This document shows, in pieces, positions 41,629 to 50,133 of a stretch of DNA of 64,000 nt (position 1 is its first letter; each line of letters opens with the position of its first letter). Origin of the DNA: CAG-177 sp003514385 (GTDB taxonomy: Bacteria; Bacillota; Clostridia; Oscillospirales; Acutalibacteraceae); NCBI GenBank assembly GCA_051920445.1, contig JBPPLN010000001.1, forward strand, positions 1-64,000. The letters run 5' to 3'. The translations under genes were made by a program, and so were the position numbers. The notes beneath the pieces are model-generated. The model did not search any database. It worked only from the letters and a program-made list of their open reading frames with translations, and was not told the origin of the DNA.

Positions 41629-42174
41629 TTAACCTGAAACGAACTCTTTTTTTGCGTTTCCGTCGAGATCTTTCCAGACAAATTTTTTGTTTTCGAGCGT
41701 CATGTAGCCGTGATGGCTGTTCTCTTTCGGTATCGAAACCGAACCGGGATTCATATATGTATAGTCTTCATGTTCAACGCACTTCGGAACATGCGTGTGT
41801 CCATGCAGAAGAATGTCACCTTTTTTCATAGGCGGAAGATTGTTTTCGTTGTATATATGTCCGTGCGTCGCGTAAATAATGCTGTTCCCTAGGTCTATTA
41901 TCGCGTAGTCGGCGAGAACCGGGAATTTCAGCACCATCTGATCGACTTCAGCTTCGCAGTTTCCGCGCACGCAGAGAATCTCATCTTTCATCGCATTGAG
42001 CATCCCGATGACCTCTTTGGGCGCGTAGCCCTCCGGCAGGTCGTTTCGCGGGCCGTGATAGAGTATATCGCCGAGCAGAAGCATGCGGTCGGCGTTCTCG
42101 GCTTTGTATCTTTCAAGCATCTTTCGGCAGTAGTACGCGCTGCCGTGAATGTCGGATGCTATAAACCATTTCAT
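41629..42174 (-). CDS. yfcE: YfcE-type phosphodiesterase
   Basis: 181 residues of the calcineurin-like metallophosphoesterase fold: ASDIHGS, LLGDILYHGP, VRGNCEAE, ATHGHIY and HGHTHVP give all the metal ligands. The family hydrolyses model phosphodiesters; the natural substrate is unsettled. It lies 15 bp downstream of the LysR gene. Confidence 0.88.
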   Translation of the reverse strand: MKWFIASDIHGSAYYCRKMLERYKAENADRMLLLGDILYHGPRNDLPEGYAPKEVIGMLNAMKDEILCVRGNCEAEVDQMVLKFPVLADYAIIDLGNSIIYATHGHIYNENNLPPMKKGDILLHGHTHVPKCVEHEDYTYMNPGSVSIPKENSHHGYMTLENKKFVWKDLDGNAKKEFVSG

Positions 42175-42189
42175 TTTATAGTTTCTCCT

Positions 42190-43116
42190 TTATCCGAAAG
42201 TCTTTCGCTTCGCTTTGACAAGCTGCTCTATAAACATGTTGTCAAGCTCGGTCAGCTCATAATCCTTGCGGTGAACCAACACGTCTTTATATTTGCGTGT
42301 GTTCTCCGGGCAGACGCGCTGGATGAGCCCGTATCTGTCGAGCAGCTCCTGCGGAATGGGGGAGACCCACATGAAAGTGTCGGGATTGCGCGAGAGCAGT
42401 TCAAACTGGCTTGCCCTCTCAAATACAAATATGCGCCTTTGCGAATTGTCCGGCAGTTCTTCTTTCTTGACTTCGGACAGCGGCAGGGATGGCACATACG
42501 GATCGGCGTGTGCTATCTCAATGCGGTCGCGAAGATCGTCGAAAGTGATGTTCTCTTTCTCTGCGAGCGTGCTGTTCTTACTCATGAGCAGAACATATTG
42601 AAACTCGGTTATAAGCTCGTAGGTGAGTCCTTTTTCGTCGAATGTCGATTTGTAATATTTGTCGTATCCTTCGGCGTAGCGGATTATGCAGAGCTTGTAT
42701 TCATCCTGGAGAATGTTCTTCATCGAGCGCATTGAGTTAGTCTCTTTGTAGAATATCTCAACCGGAGTGTCCTTGTCGAGAAGCTTTGAAAACTCGGCGA
42801 ATGCGTCGGTCACATAGCTTGCCCTCGGCACGGATATCGAGAATTTTTTCTTCTCGGTCGTACCCTTGCTGAATACCTCTTCGATAGCGTCGACCTGACG
42901 GAGTATCGAGCGGGCGTAACGAACAAAAACTTCGCCGTCCGGCGTCAGCACCATTCCCTTTGCGCTTCGGTCGAATATGGTAACTCCGAGGCTCGCTTCG
43001 AGCTCTTTTATCGCTCTGCTGAGGTTGGGCTGGCTGACATAGAGCTTCTCAGAAGCTTTGTTTATAGAACCGGTCTCAGCCACTTCAACTGCGTATTTCA
43101 GATGAACAAGATTCAT
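42190..43116 (-). CDS. LysR-family transcriptional regulator
   Basis: 308 residues. Helix-turn-helix NLVHLKYAVEVAETGSINKA...VSQPNLSRAIKELEASLG at the N-terminus, periplasmic-binding-protein-like effector domain after it. CAGGAGGACACAGC precedes the ATG. It is probably co-transcribed with the yfcE gene. The target and ligand are not evident; rex and adhE are the nearest candidates downstream. Confidence 0.85.
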   Translation of the reverse strand: MNLVHLKYAVEVAETGSINKASEKLYVSQPNLSRAIKELEASLGVTIFDRSAKGMVLTPDGEVFVRYARSILRQVDAIEEVFSKGTTEKKKFSISVPRASYVTDAFAEFSKLLDKDTPVEIFYKETNSMRSMKNILQDEYKLCIIRYAEGYDKYYKSTFDEKGLTYELITEFQYVLLMSKNSTLAEKENITFDDLRDRIEIAHADPYVPSLPLSEVKKEELPDNSQRRIFVFERASQFELLSRNPDTFMWVSPIPQELLDRYGLIQRVCPENTRKYKDVLVHRKDYELTELDNMFIEQLVKAKRKTFG

Positions 43117-43272
43117 GCTGTGTCCTCCTGTGGATTGCGCCGATAAGATAGGCGGTTGAATGCAACACTATATATGTAAATATAATACCACATATACGCC
43201 GCAAAATCTACAACATTATAATATAATAGCTTAGCCGCAAGAAATCAATAGCAATATAAAAGCACAAAAAAA

Positions 43273-43298
43273 TATCCGCAGAGCTTAGTCTGCGGATA
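43273..43298 (-). terminator. Terminator of lipid-kinase gene
   Basis: A 10-bp perfect stem TATCCGCAGA/TCTGCGGATA is followed on the minus strand by a run of T, just after the stop of the lipid-kinase gene at 43311. Confidence 0.75.
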
Positions 43299-43310
43299 AA
43301 ACTTTTGCGG

Positions 43311-44282
43311 TTATACGGTTGCTTCTTCTTTGCTTTCTCTGTGCGAGAACATCGGATTTTCGGGCGAGAATATGTTCACGGCGCGGTGGAGAACCTTGAG
43401 GTCTACCTGTGTTGCTTCGCCGCCGCATTCTCCGTCAAGCGTCCATATCTCGGGCTTTTCAAATGTGAGCTTTACTTCGGAAGCTTTTATGTATATAAGA
43501 GAGTCGCCGTCGAAGTCGCGTTTCATTATTCTGTGGAGCATGTTGAACGCCGCAAGCGGATTAGAGAGCTTGCGCACGAGCAGAAGCTCAAACTGACCGT
43601 CGTCAAGCTTGACATCATCTTTGTCAAATTTGAAAAGTCCCGCAACAGAAGTGGAATTTGAAAACGAGCCGAAATAGAAATCGTCCTCAAGCACATTTCC
43701 GTCATATTCTATTTTAATGTGTCTCGGCTTGACATCGGCGAGAGCGGGGATAAGATGCAGGAAAAAGCCGTTTATCATATATGCGCTGTATCCGAGCAGG
43801 TTTTTCATCTTCTGCGGGGTGCTGTATGATATCTTTGTGCCGGGGCCGAAGCAGGCAACATATGAAAACTGATGTCCGTTGTAGTCGCCGACATCGTATC
43901 CGTTCGTGTGTCCCGAGGCGATAAGCTCGGCGGCTTCGTTGAGCTTTGTCGGTATTCCGAGCGTCACTGCGAGGTCGTTTGTCGAACCCATCGGCAGATA
44001 GCCTATCGGAATATTTGCTCCCGCGCTCATCAGTCCGTTTATAGTCTCGTTGAGCGTGCCGTCTCCGCCGCAGCAGATAACAAGGTCGTGACCCTCCGCA
44101 AAGTCGCGCGCTATATTCACTGCGTCGCCCTGGCAGGTGGTGTATTTGATGGTGAAGTCAAAAACGCCGTCCGGAAAGGCATTGACTATCTCGCCGAGAT
44201 CTGATCTCGTTCTGTTCTTTCCTGCGCAGGGATTGACTATCAGAAGTGCTTTTTTTCGTCTGTTTTCTGCTGCATTATTCAT
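43311..44282 (-). CDS. Diacylglycerol/lipid kinase (DagK/YegS-type)
   Basis: 323 residues from ATG 44280-44282, which has TTGGGAGGCCGC upstream; a longer frame exists but runs into the promoter of the divergent gene. LIVNPCAGKNR at the N-terminus, CCGGDGTLNETINGL and LPMGSTNDLAVTLG are the nucleotide-binding signatures, and DGECGG lies near the C-terminus. It phosphorylates diacylglycerol or a related lipid at the membrane. Confidence 0.88.
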   Translation of the reverse strand: MNNAAENRRKKALLIVNPCAGKNRTRSDLGEIVNAFPDGVFDFTIKYTTCQGDAVNIARDFAEGHDLVICCGGDGTLNETINGLMSAGANIPIGYLPMGSTNDLAVTLGIPTKLNEAAELIASGHTNGYDVGDYNGHQFSYVACFGPGTKISYSTPQKMKNLLGYSAYMINGFFLHLIPALADVKPRHIKIEYDGNVLEDDFYFGSFSNSTSVAGLFKFDKDDVKLDDGQFELLLVRKLSNPLAAFNMLHRIMKRDFDGDSLIYIKASEVKLTFEKPEIWTLDGECGGEATQVDLKVLHRAVNIFSPENPMFSHRESKEEATV

Positions 44283-44456
44283 TTTTGTGCGGCCTCCCAA
44301 GTGTCCCATATTATGACCGCGACAATCGTACCACTCGAATTTAAACAAATTGTGAACAAGTGTCTCGCAACGAAAAATATTCGGTAAAAAATTCTGATAT
44401 ATACTATATAGAAATAAAATCGGTGCTATAATAGTCGAAAAAGTCCGCGGAGGTTT

Positions 44457-45158
44457 ATGATGATAAGAAATGTGCTCTTTGACTTGGATGATACTCTCTT
44501 CGATTTTCATAAGGCGGAGAAAATAGCCCTCACGAAAACACTTGTGCATTTCGGCATCGCCCCGACCGAGGAGACACTGGCTCTCTACAGCACAATAAAC
44601 GCAGCCCATTGGAAGCGCCTCGAACTCGGCGAAATCTCGCGCGAAGAAGTTAAAGTCGGGCGCTACCGCGAGCTGTTTAAAACGATAGGCGTCGAGTGCG
44701 ATCCCGTAAAGGCGACTGCGTATTATGAAAGCATGCTCGCAATCGGCCACTATTTTATGCCCGGCGCGCCCGAGCTGCTCGAGGAGCTTTACAGAAAGTA
44801 TAGACTTTATATAGTCTCAAACGGCACCGCAAAGGTACAGGAGGGCAGGATAGGAAGCTCCGGAATCACAAAATATATGGACGGCATATTTATCTCTCAG
44901 ATTCTCGGCGCCAATAAGCCGGACAAGCAGTTCTTTGATATCTGCTTTGCGGAGATACCCGATTTCTCGCTCAGCGAAACGGTCATAATCGGAGACAGCC
45001 TGAGCTCTGACATAAAAGGCGGCATAAACGCCGGGATAACAACCGTCTGGTTCAATCCCAAAGGAATAGAAAACGACAACGACATAAAGCCGGACTACAC
45101 AATAAAAGAGCTTTCGGAAGTTCCCGGTTTGCTCTCTCAGATCAGCGCGAAAATATGA
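44457..45158 (+). CDS. YjjG-family HAD nucleotidase
   Basis: 233 residues: HAD motif I LFDLDDTLFDF, motif II VSNGT, motif III with Lys in ANKPDKQFF and motif IV IIGDSLSSDI. The YjjG/YfnB group removes phosphate from noncanonical pyrimidine nucleotides. CGGAGGTTT precedes tandem ATGs (44457, 44460). Its 3' end overlaps the convergent feoB gene by 22 bp. Confidence 0.85.
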   Translation: MMIRNVLFDLDDTLFDFHKAEKIALTKTLVHFGIAPTEETLALYSTINAAHWKRLELGEISREEVKVGRYRELFKTIGVECDPVKATAYYESMLAIGHYFMPGAPELLEELYRKYRLYIVSNGTAKVQEGRIGSSGITKYMDGIFISQILGANKPDKQFFDICFAEIPDFSLSETVIIGDSLSSDIKGGINAGITTVWFNPKGIENDNDIKPDYTIKELSEVPGLLSQISAKI

Positions 45159-47224
45159 GACACGGCAAAACACAATATAAGCCCTGCGGCGGTCGGCAGA
45201 AGTGCGGCGATAACAGCCCATTTCATGCTGCCCGTCTCTTTTTTTACCGTTATCAGCGTTGTTGAACACGGCCAGTGGAAAAGCATGAATATTATCACGC
45301 ATATGGCTGTTTTTATGTCCCAGCCGTTTGCTGTAAGCAGTGTGTGCAGTGCGGCGCCGTCAGTCTGTGAGATGCCGCTGTCGGCGAGATAGCCCATGAG
45401 CATTATCGGCACAACAGTCTCGTTTGCCGGGAATCCGAGAATGAACGCAGTCAGAATGACTCCGTCCATGCCGAATAGATGCGCAAGCGGGTCGAGAAAA
45501 TCCGAACAGTATGAAAAAATGCTTGTGCCGCTTATTTTTATGTTCGCGCTAATCCATATTATAAGCCCGGCGGGAGCTGCAACAGCCGCGGCACGCCCCA
45601 GCACAAAGAGCGTGCGGTCGAATACGGAGCGCACTATAACTTTGCCTATCTGAGGTCGGCGATACGGCGGCAGCTCGAGCGTGAATGATGAAGGTACTCC
45701 GCGAAGTATCGTCTTTGAAAGCAGGGAACACGCCGCAAAGGTCGCAAAGACTGACAGAACTATGAGCGCCGTTAGCAGAGCGGCTCCGGCAAACGAGTCA
45801 AACGGAGCGGGCAGTGCGCCGACGATAAACAGTGAAATCAGCGATATCAGCGTCGGGAATCGCCCGTTGCACGGCACGAATCCGTTCGTGACTGCCGCCA
45901 TGAGGCGCTCGCGCGGCGAATCGATTATCCGACATCCCGTAACTCCTGCCGCGTTGCAGCCGAATCCCATGCACATTGTTAATGCCTGTTTTCCGCACGC
46001 GCCGGATTTCTTGAACCTGTGGTCGAGATTGAAAGCTACCCTTGGAAGATATCCTGAATCTTCGAGCAGCGTGAACAGCGGAAAGAATATCGCCATCGGC
46101 GGGAGCATGACCGCAACGACCCATGTGAGCACTCTGTATACTCCGTCAATGAGCGCGCTCGTCAGAATATCGGGAGCGTTTATCAAATATAGTAATTGCC
46201 GCAGTTTTGCCCCGAGCGCGTCAAAAGCCGAAAACAGCAGATTTGACGGATAGTTGGCCCCGTATACAGTGAGCCACAGCACGGTGGCGAGAAGCAGGAG
46301 CATGGCGAAAATCCCGGCACGTCCCGTGAATATGCGGTCGAGCTTTCTGTCTGCCGCCGAGTGTTTTGCGCTTGTTGTGACGCATTTTTTGAATATATCT
46401 TCAGCCCTCATAACGGCGGCTATTGCCGCTTTGTCGCGTATCATTTCATGCGTAAGCCCGAATCTGTCAATTACTTCATTTGCGAGCTTTGCCTCATCTT
46501 GCGCCGGGTCGGGAGCTTCAATTTCTCTCGAGAGTATTCGCATTGCATCGCGCCGCGGGTGGCTTGAATTTTTGCTCAGAGCGGGCGTGAGTATTTTTAG
46601 TGCTTCTTCGATTCCGCTCCCATAATGCACAGGCTCTATGGGAGCGGACTTTTTTGATATTACCGAGTCAACTGCGTCAATCAGCTCGTCGAGCCCCTTA
46701 CCGCTGCGCGCGCTCGTTCCGATTACGGGTACACCGAGCTCGAGCGACAGAGCGGGAATATCAACTGATATCTTCTTTCTCTTCGCCTCGTCCATGAGAT
46801 TAATGCAAACGACAGTGCGCGGAGTTATTTCAATTATTTGTAAAACAAGATTCAGATTTCGCTCAAGGCATGTTGCGTCGCAAACAACTATGCAGGCGTC
46901 GGCATTTTCGCTGAGTATAAAGTCCCGCGCCACTTCCTCTTCAACCGAGTGCGTGAAGAGCGAGTATGTGCCGGGAAGATCGACCAGAATATGATTCTTT
47001 CCGTTTTTTCTGAACGACCCGCAGGCGGTGGCAACTGTTTTTCCCGTCCAGTTGCCGGTGTGCTGATTCATGCCGGTCAGAGCGTTGAACACCGTGCTTT
47101 TGCCGACGTTCGGATTCCCGGCGAGGGCTATCACAATATCGCCGGGATCAGATTTGAGAGCGGGCGTATTTGTGTCTATGCTATGCTTTCCCGTTGAAGT
47201 GCGCGTCAATCCCAATTTTACCAC
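45137..47224 (-). CDS. feoB: Ferrous iron transporter FeoB
   Basis: 695 residues. The N-terminal G domain has LAGNPNVGKSTVFNALTG, VDLPGTYSL and INLMDEAK; the C-terminal membrane part holds two Gate-type regions (PRVAFNLDHRFKKSG, GFGCNAAGVTG). It imports Fe(II) across the membrane. It follows feoA by about 10 bp and is divergent from a DtxR-type regulator gene, which likely controls it. Confidence 0.92.
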   Translation of the reverse strand: MVKLGLTRTSTGKHSIDTNTPALKSDPGDIVIALAGNPNVGKSTVFNALTGMNQHTGNWTGKTVATACGSFRKNGKNHILVDLPGTYSLFTHSVEEEVARDFILSENADACIVVCDATCLERNLNLVLQIIEITPRTVVCINLMDEAKRKKISVDIPALSLELGVPVIGTSARSGKGLDELIDAVDSVISKKSAPIEPVHYGSGIEEALKILTPALSKNSSHPRRDAMRILSREIEAPDPAQDEAKLANEVIDRFGLTHEMIRDKAAIAAVMRAEDIFKKCVTTSAKHSAADRKLDRIFTGRAGIFAMLLLLATVLWLTVYGANYPSNLLFSAFDALGAKLRQLLYLINAPDILTSALIDGVYRVLTWVVAVMLPPMAIFFPLFTLLEDSGYLPRVAFNLDHRFKKSGACGKQALTMCMGFGCNAAGVTGCRIIDSPRERLMAAVTNGFVPCNGRFPTLISLISLFIVGALPAPFDSFAGAALLTALIVLSVFATFAACSLLSKTILRGVPSSFTLELPPYRRPQIGKVIVRSVFDRTLFVLGRAAAVAAPAGLIIWISANIKISGTSIFSYCSDFLDPLAHLFGMDGVILTAFILGFPANETVVPIMLMGYLADSGISQTDGAALHTLLTANGWDIKTAICVIIFMLFHWPCSTTLITVKKETGSMKWAVIAALLPTAAGLILCFAVSHIFALI

Positions 47225-47234
47225 CTCCGCGCCG

Positions 47235-47468
47235 TCATATCTTGCTGACCGCTATTTTTGCGGCGTCTTCGCTTCTGAGTGCTATGACCGCGCCGCGAAT
47301 TAAATACGCCGCCGGGTCGCCGGATATCGCTTTGCCGAGGCATTCGACGCGCGTTCCGTCGATAAGACCGATGTCCTGCATTCTGCGCCGGTCGTTCGCG
47401 TCGAAGCCGAGTTTGTTTACATATGCCTGTTCGCCGACCGATAATGTATTCAAAGAGACAAGACTCAT
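47235..47468 (-). CDS. feoA: FeoA
   Basis: 77 residues from ATG 47466-47468 (MSLVSLNTLSVGEQAYV), preceded by AAAGGGTGAATCAAATT; a GTG 12 bases earlier falls in that site. This is the SH3-like FeoA domain that works with FeoB at the membrane. Confidence 0.88.
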   Translation of the reverse strand: MSLVSLNTLSVGEQAYVNKLGFDANDRRRMQDIGLIDGTRVECLGKAISGDPAAYLIRGAVIALRSEDAAKIAVSKI

Positions 47469-47552
47469 AATTTGATTCACCCTTTAATATAAGTTTACCC
47501 GGGGAAAGAAAGTTTCCCGATACCATAATATCGGCATCTGCGAAAAGGGTGA

Positions 47553-47978
47553 ATGAGCGTGGACGGCGGCGAAAAATTTTTTACTTTCAACGGCAGCGAA
47601 TACAGGGGAGAATACGGACTCACGGCGTCGCAGGAGGATTATCTCGAGATGATTTGCCGCAACTGTCCTCAGTCCGGCTCGGTTCGCCTCGGCGTGCTCG
47701 CGCGAAAGATAAATGTCAGCGAATCGTCCGCATCTAAAATGGTGCATAAGCTCAGCAAGACAGGGCTCGTGACATTTGAAAAATACGGAACAATATATCT
47801 CACCAAGCGAGGAAGGAGAATAGGGGAGTATCTTATCTTTCGCCACGATGTTATAGAGAGCCTGTTGCGCCGAATGAATTCGAGTGAATCCGAGCTGCGC
47901 CAGACCGAGCTTATTGAACACTTTCTCGACAGAAGAACTGTCGAAAATATATCCCGCTTTCTCGAGATACACCGATAA
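47553..47978 (+). CDS. DtxR/MntR-family metalloregulator
   Basis: About 139-141 residues; ATG 47553 or the in-frame GTG 47559, which has better spacing from AAAAGGG. N-terminal winged helix (LTASQEDYLEMICRN...LARKINVSESSASKMVHKL), then the metal-binding and dimerisation helices with RHDVIESLLRRM, ELRQTELIEHFL. It is divergent from feoAB across 84 bp and probably represses it when Fe(II) or Mn(II) is bound. No SH3-like third domain is present, so it resembles MntR in length. Confidence 0.85.
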   Translation: MSVDGGEKFFTFNGSEYRGEYGLTASQEDYLEMICRNCPQSGSVRLGVLARKINVSESSASKMVHKLSKTGLVTFEKYGTIYLTKRGRRIGEYLIFRHDVIESLLRRMNSSESELRQTELIEHFLDRRTVENISRFLEIHR

Positions 47979-48116
47979 GGCTTTATCGATACATTTGCGC
48001 TTATATTTTTTGCACTTGAGTGTAATTTTTGACATATAATGCTAAAATATAAAATAAAACGCATTTTAATGTGCTATCATACACTCTGTAATAATGCAAA
48101 TGGAGGGAAAACACTC

Positions 48117-49649
48117 ATGGCAGAAAAAAAGACAGTGTTTCTCACCGGCGCTTCCGGCCATATGGGCTGGGCAGGCTTCAAAGAGCTTTACAGCAAAAAA
48201 GACAAGCTCAACATAGTCCTGCTTCTTCGCGACAGTGAGAAAAACAGAAAGAAATTCGCAAATTACCTTAATGATCCCAGCGTTAAGATCGTCTGGGGCG
48301 ACCTGAAGAAATATGACGATGTTCTCAAGTGCGTTGAGGGTTCTGATTATGTTCTCCATGTCGGCGGAATGGTCTCGCCTTCGGCTGACTATTATCCGAC
48401 AAAGACCATTCAGACCAACACCACTGCTGCTAAGAACATAGTTGACGCCGTTAAGGCTCAGCCCAACAAGGACGACATCAAGGTCGTTTACATCGGCACC
48501 GTTGCTCAGACGGGCGACAGAAACGCTCCTATCCATTGGGCAAGAACCGGTGACCCGATTAAAATCAGCATCTACGATCACTATGCGATAAGCAAGACCA
48601 TCGCCGAGAGCATTTTCGCCGAGTCCGGTCTTAAGCATTGGGTATCGCTCCGCCAGTCCGGTATCCTTTATCCCGACATCCTCAAGAACATCGACCCCAT
48701 CATGTTCCATGTTCCGATAAACGGCGTGCTTGAGTGGGCAACTGTTGAGGATTCCGGCCGCCTTCTTGCAAACATCTGCGAGCCCGACGTTCCCGAGGAC
48801 TTCTGGAGAAAGTTCTACAACATCGGCAGCGGTAAGGAATACAGACTCACCAACTTCGAGTTCGAGGAGCTGCTCCTCGGCACTCTCGGCATCGGCTCCA
48901 CCAAGAAGCTCTTTGATGCCAACTGGTTCATCCTCCGCAACTTCCACGGTCAGTGGTATGCTGACTCGGATAAGCTCGAGGAGTACCTGCACTTCAGAGC
49001 CAACATCCCCGTGAAGGCATACTTCAAGCAGATGATGACTCAGGTTGCACCTTACTATAAACTCGCTTTCCTTGCAAAGCCCTTCGCTGGTATTCTCAAG
49101 AAGACCTTCATGAAGAAGCTTGCAAACACCGAGATTTACGGCACCATGTGGTGGATCTCCAACAATGTTGAAGACAGAATCACCGCTTACTACGGCTCCA
49201 AGAAGAATTGGGAAGCTATCGGCAACTGGGATACCTTCAAGATCGAGCGTCCCACCGAGGAAGTTACCCTTCTTGACCACGGTTATGATGAGAGCAAGCC
49301 CGAGAGCGAGCTTGACCTCGAGGATATGAAGAAGGCTGCTGCTTTCCGCGGCGGCGAGTGCCTCTCGACCGAGATGACCAAGGGCGACCTGTTCACTCCT
49401 CTGAAGTGGAAGTGCGCTCACGGCCATGAGTTTGAGATGACCCCGAACCTTGTTCTCAAGGGCGGCCATTGGTGCCCGAAGGAGCTTCCCTCCGACAGCG
49501 AAGGCAAGAAGTTCCACTGGGCATATGATGCCGAGGCAAAGGTCAACCCGTTCTTTGCTCAGGTTTGGTATCCCCTCCACGATAAGGACGAGAACAACGA
49601 GTACGACGAGCGTATATTCAAGGGCTTCAGCGGCTTCGAGAATATATAA
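48117..49649 (+). CDS. Extended SDR (NAD-dependent epimerase/dehydratase) with zinc-ribbon-like tail
   Basis: 510 residues from ATG 48117, set by GGAGGGAAAACACTC. The N-terminal ~320 residues are an extended short-chain dehydrogenase: FLTGASGHMGWAGF binds NAD, and YDHYAISKTIAE is the YxxxK active site. The C-terminal ~110 residues include WKCAHGHEFEMTPN and GGHWCPKE, a two-Cys plus two-Cys/His arrangement like a treble clef. Codon use looks biased toward highly expressed genes. The substrate is unknown; the fusion is unusual to me. Confidence 0.75.
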   Translation: MAEKKTVFLTGASGHMGWAGFKELYSKKDKLNIVLLLRDSEKNRKKFANYLNDPSVKIVWGDLKKYDDVLKCVEGSDYVLHVGGMVSPSADYYPTKTIQTNTTAAKNIVDAVKAQPNKDDIKVVYIGTVAQTGDRNAPIHWARTGDPIKISIYDHYAISKTIAESIFAESGLKHWVSLRQSGILYPDILKNIDPIMFHVPINGVLEWATVEDSGRLLANICEPDVPEDFWRKFYNIGSGKEYRLTNFEFEELLLGTLGIGSTKKLFDANWFILRNFHGQWYADSDKLEEYLHFRANIPVKAYFKQMMTQVAPYYKLAFLAKPFAGILKKTFMKKLANTEIYGTMWWISNNVEDRITAYYGSKKNWEAIGNWDTFKIERPTEEVTLLDHGYDESKPESELDLEDMKKAAAFRGGECLSTEMTKGDLFTPLKWKCAHGHEFEMTPNLVLKGGHWCPKELPSDSEGKKFHWAYDAEAKVNPFFAQVWYPLHDKDENNEYDERIFKGFSGFENI

Positions 49650-49662
49650 TCGCTTAAAAAAT

Positions 49663-49710
49663 CAAATTTTTTGGGAGCTGCTCAGAAATGGGCGGCTCTT
49701 TTTTTATTTG
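49663..49710 (+). terminator. Terminator after SDR gene
   Basis: GGGAGCTGC and GGCGGCTC form an imperfect stem followed by seven T. Confidence 0.6.
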
Positions 49711-49747
49711 CTTTGGCGCGGTTTGGATAAATAATATAAAAGCGGTG

Positions 49748-49776
49748 TTGACAAATACCCCATAGGGGTATATAAT
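49748..49776 (+). promoter_or_regulatory. CsoR-regulated promoter of csoR-copA
   Basis: TTGACA (49748-49753), 17-bp spacer, TATAAT (49771-49776). The palindrome ATACCCCATAGGGGTAT (49755-49771) fills the spacer and matches the known CsoR operator type, so the repressor would block RNA polymerase until Cu(I) binds. Confidence 0.88.
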
Positions 49777-49807
49777 CAAACTAAAGACAGAAACGGGAGA
49801 TGACAGA

Positions 49808-50119
49808 ATGGAAAATGAAAATAAATGCTGCGAATGCTGTCGGCATAAGTCGACGCCGCGGAGCGACGATACAGTAAAAGCTCTTCAAAACAGGCTCAGC
49901 CGGATAATCGGTCAGCTCGGCGGAATAAAAAACATGCTCGACGATAACCGATATTGCGGCGATATTCTTATTCAGCTTGCCGCCGCACAGAATGCGCTGC
50001 GAAATGTCGGCTATATTATACTTGAAGAGCATATGGAAACCTGTGTCGCCGAGGGTATAAAAAACGGCGACGATGAGGTCATAGCGGAGGCTGTGGAACT
50101 CATAAAGAAGCTCAAATGA
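49808..50119 (+). CDS. csoR: Copper-sensing repressor CsoR
   Basis: 103 residues of the all-helical CsoR/FrmR family. The Cu(I) ligands are present as the Cys in NRYCGDI and the HMETC pair. The N-terminus carries an additional Cys-rich CCECCRH segment. It precedes copA by 14 bp and should autoregulate through the operator at 49755-49771. Confidence 0.9.
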   Translation: MENENKCCECCRHKSTPRSDDTVKALQNRLSRIIGQLGGIKNMLDDNRYCGDILIQLAAAQNALRNVGYIILEEHMETCVAEGIKNGDDEVIAEAVELIKKLK

Positions 50120-50133
50120 TCGGGGTGAGATAA

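Noticed and set aside
43311..44750. A 479-codon version of the lipid kinase gene
   Set aside because: The extra N-terminal 156 codons overlap the divergent nucleotidase gene and its promoter and lack kinase homology; the start at 44282 has a good ribosome site.
47481..47552. A DtxR/Fur box between feoA and the DtxR-type gene
   Set aside because: An imperfect GGGAAA-N5-TTTCCC dyad is visible, but it does not match a known iron box well enough to annotate.
48066..49580. A 504-codon open frame on the minus strand
   Set aside because: Antisense to the SDR gene, which has NAD-binding and active-site motifs and a good ribosome site.
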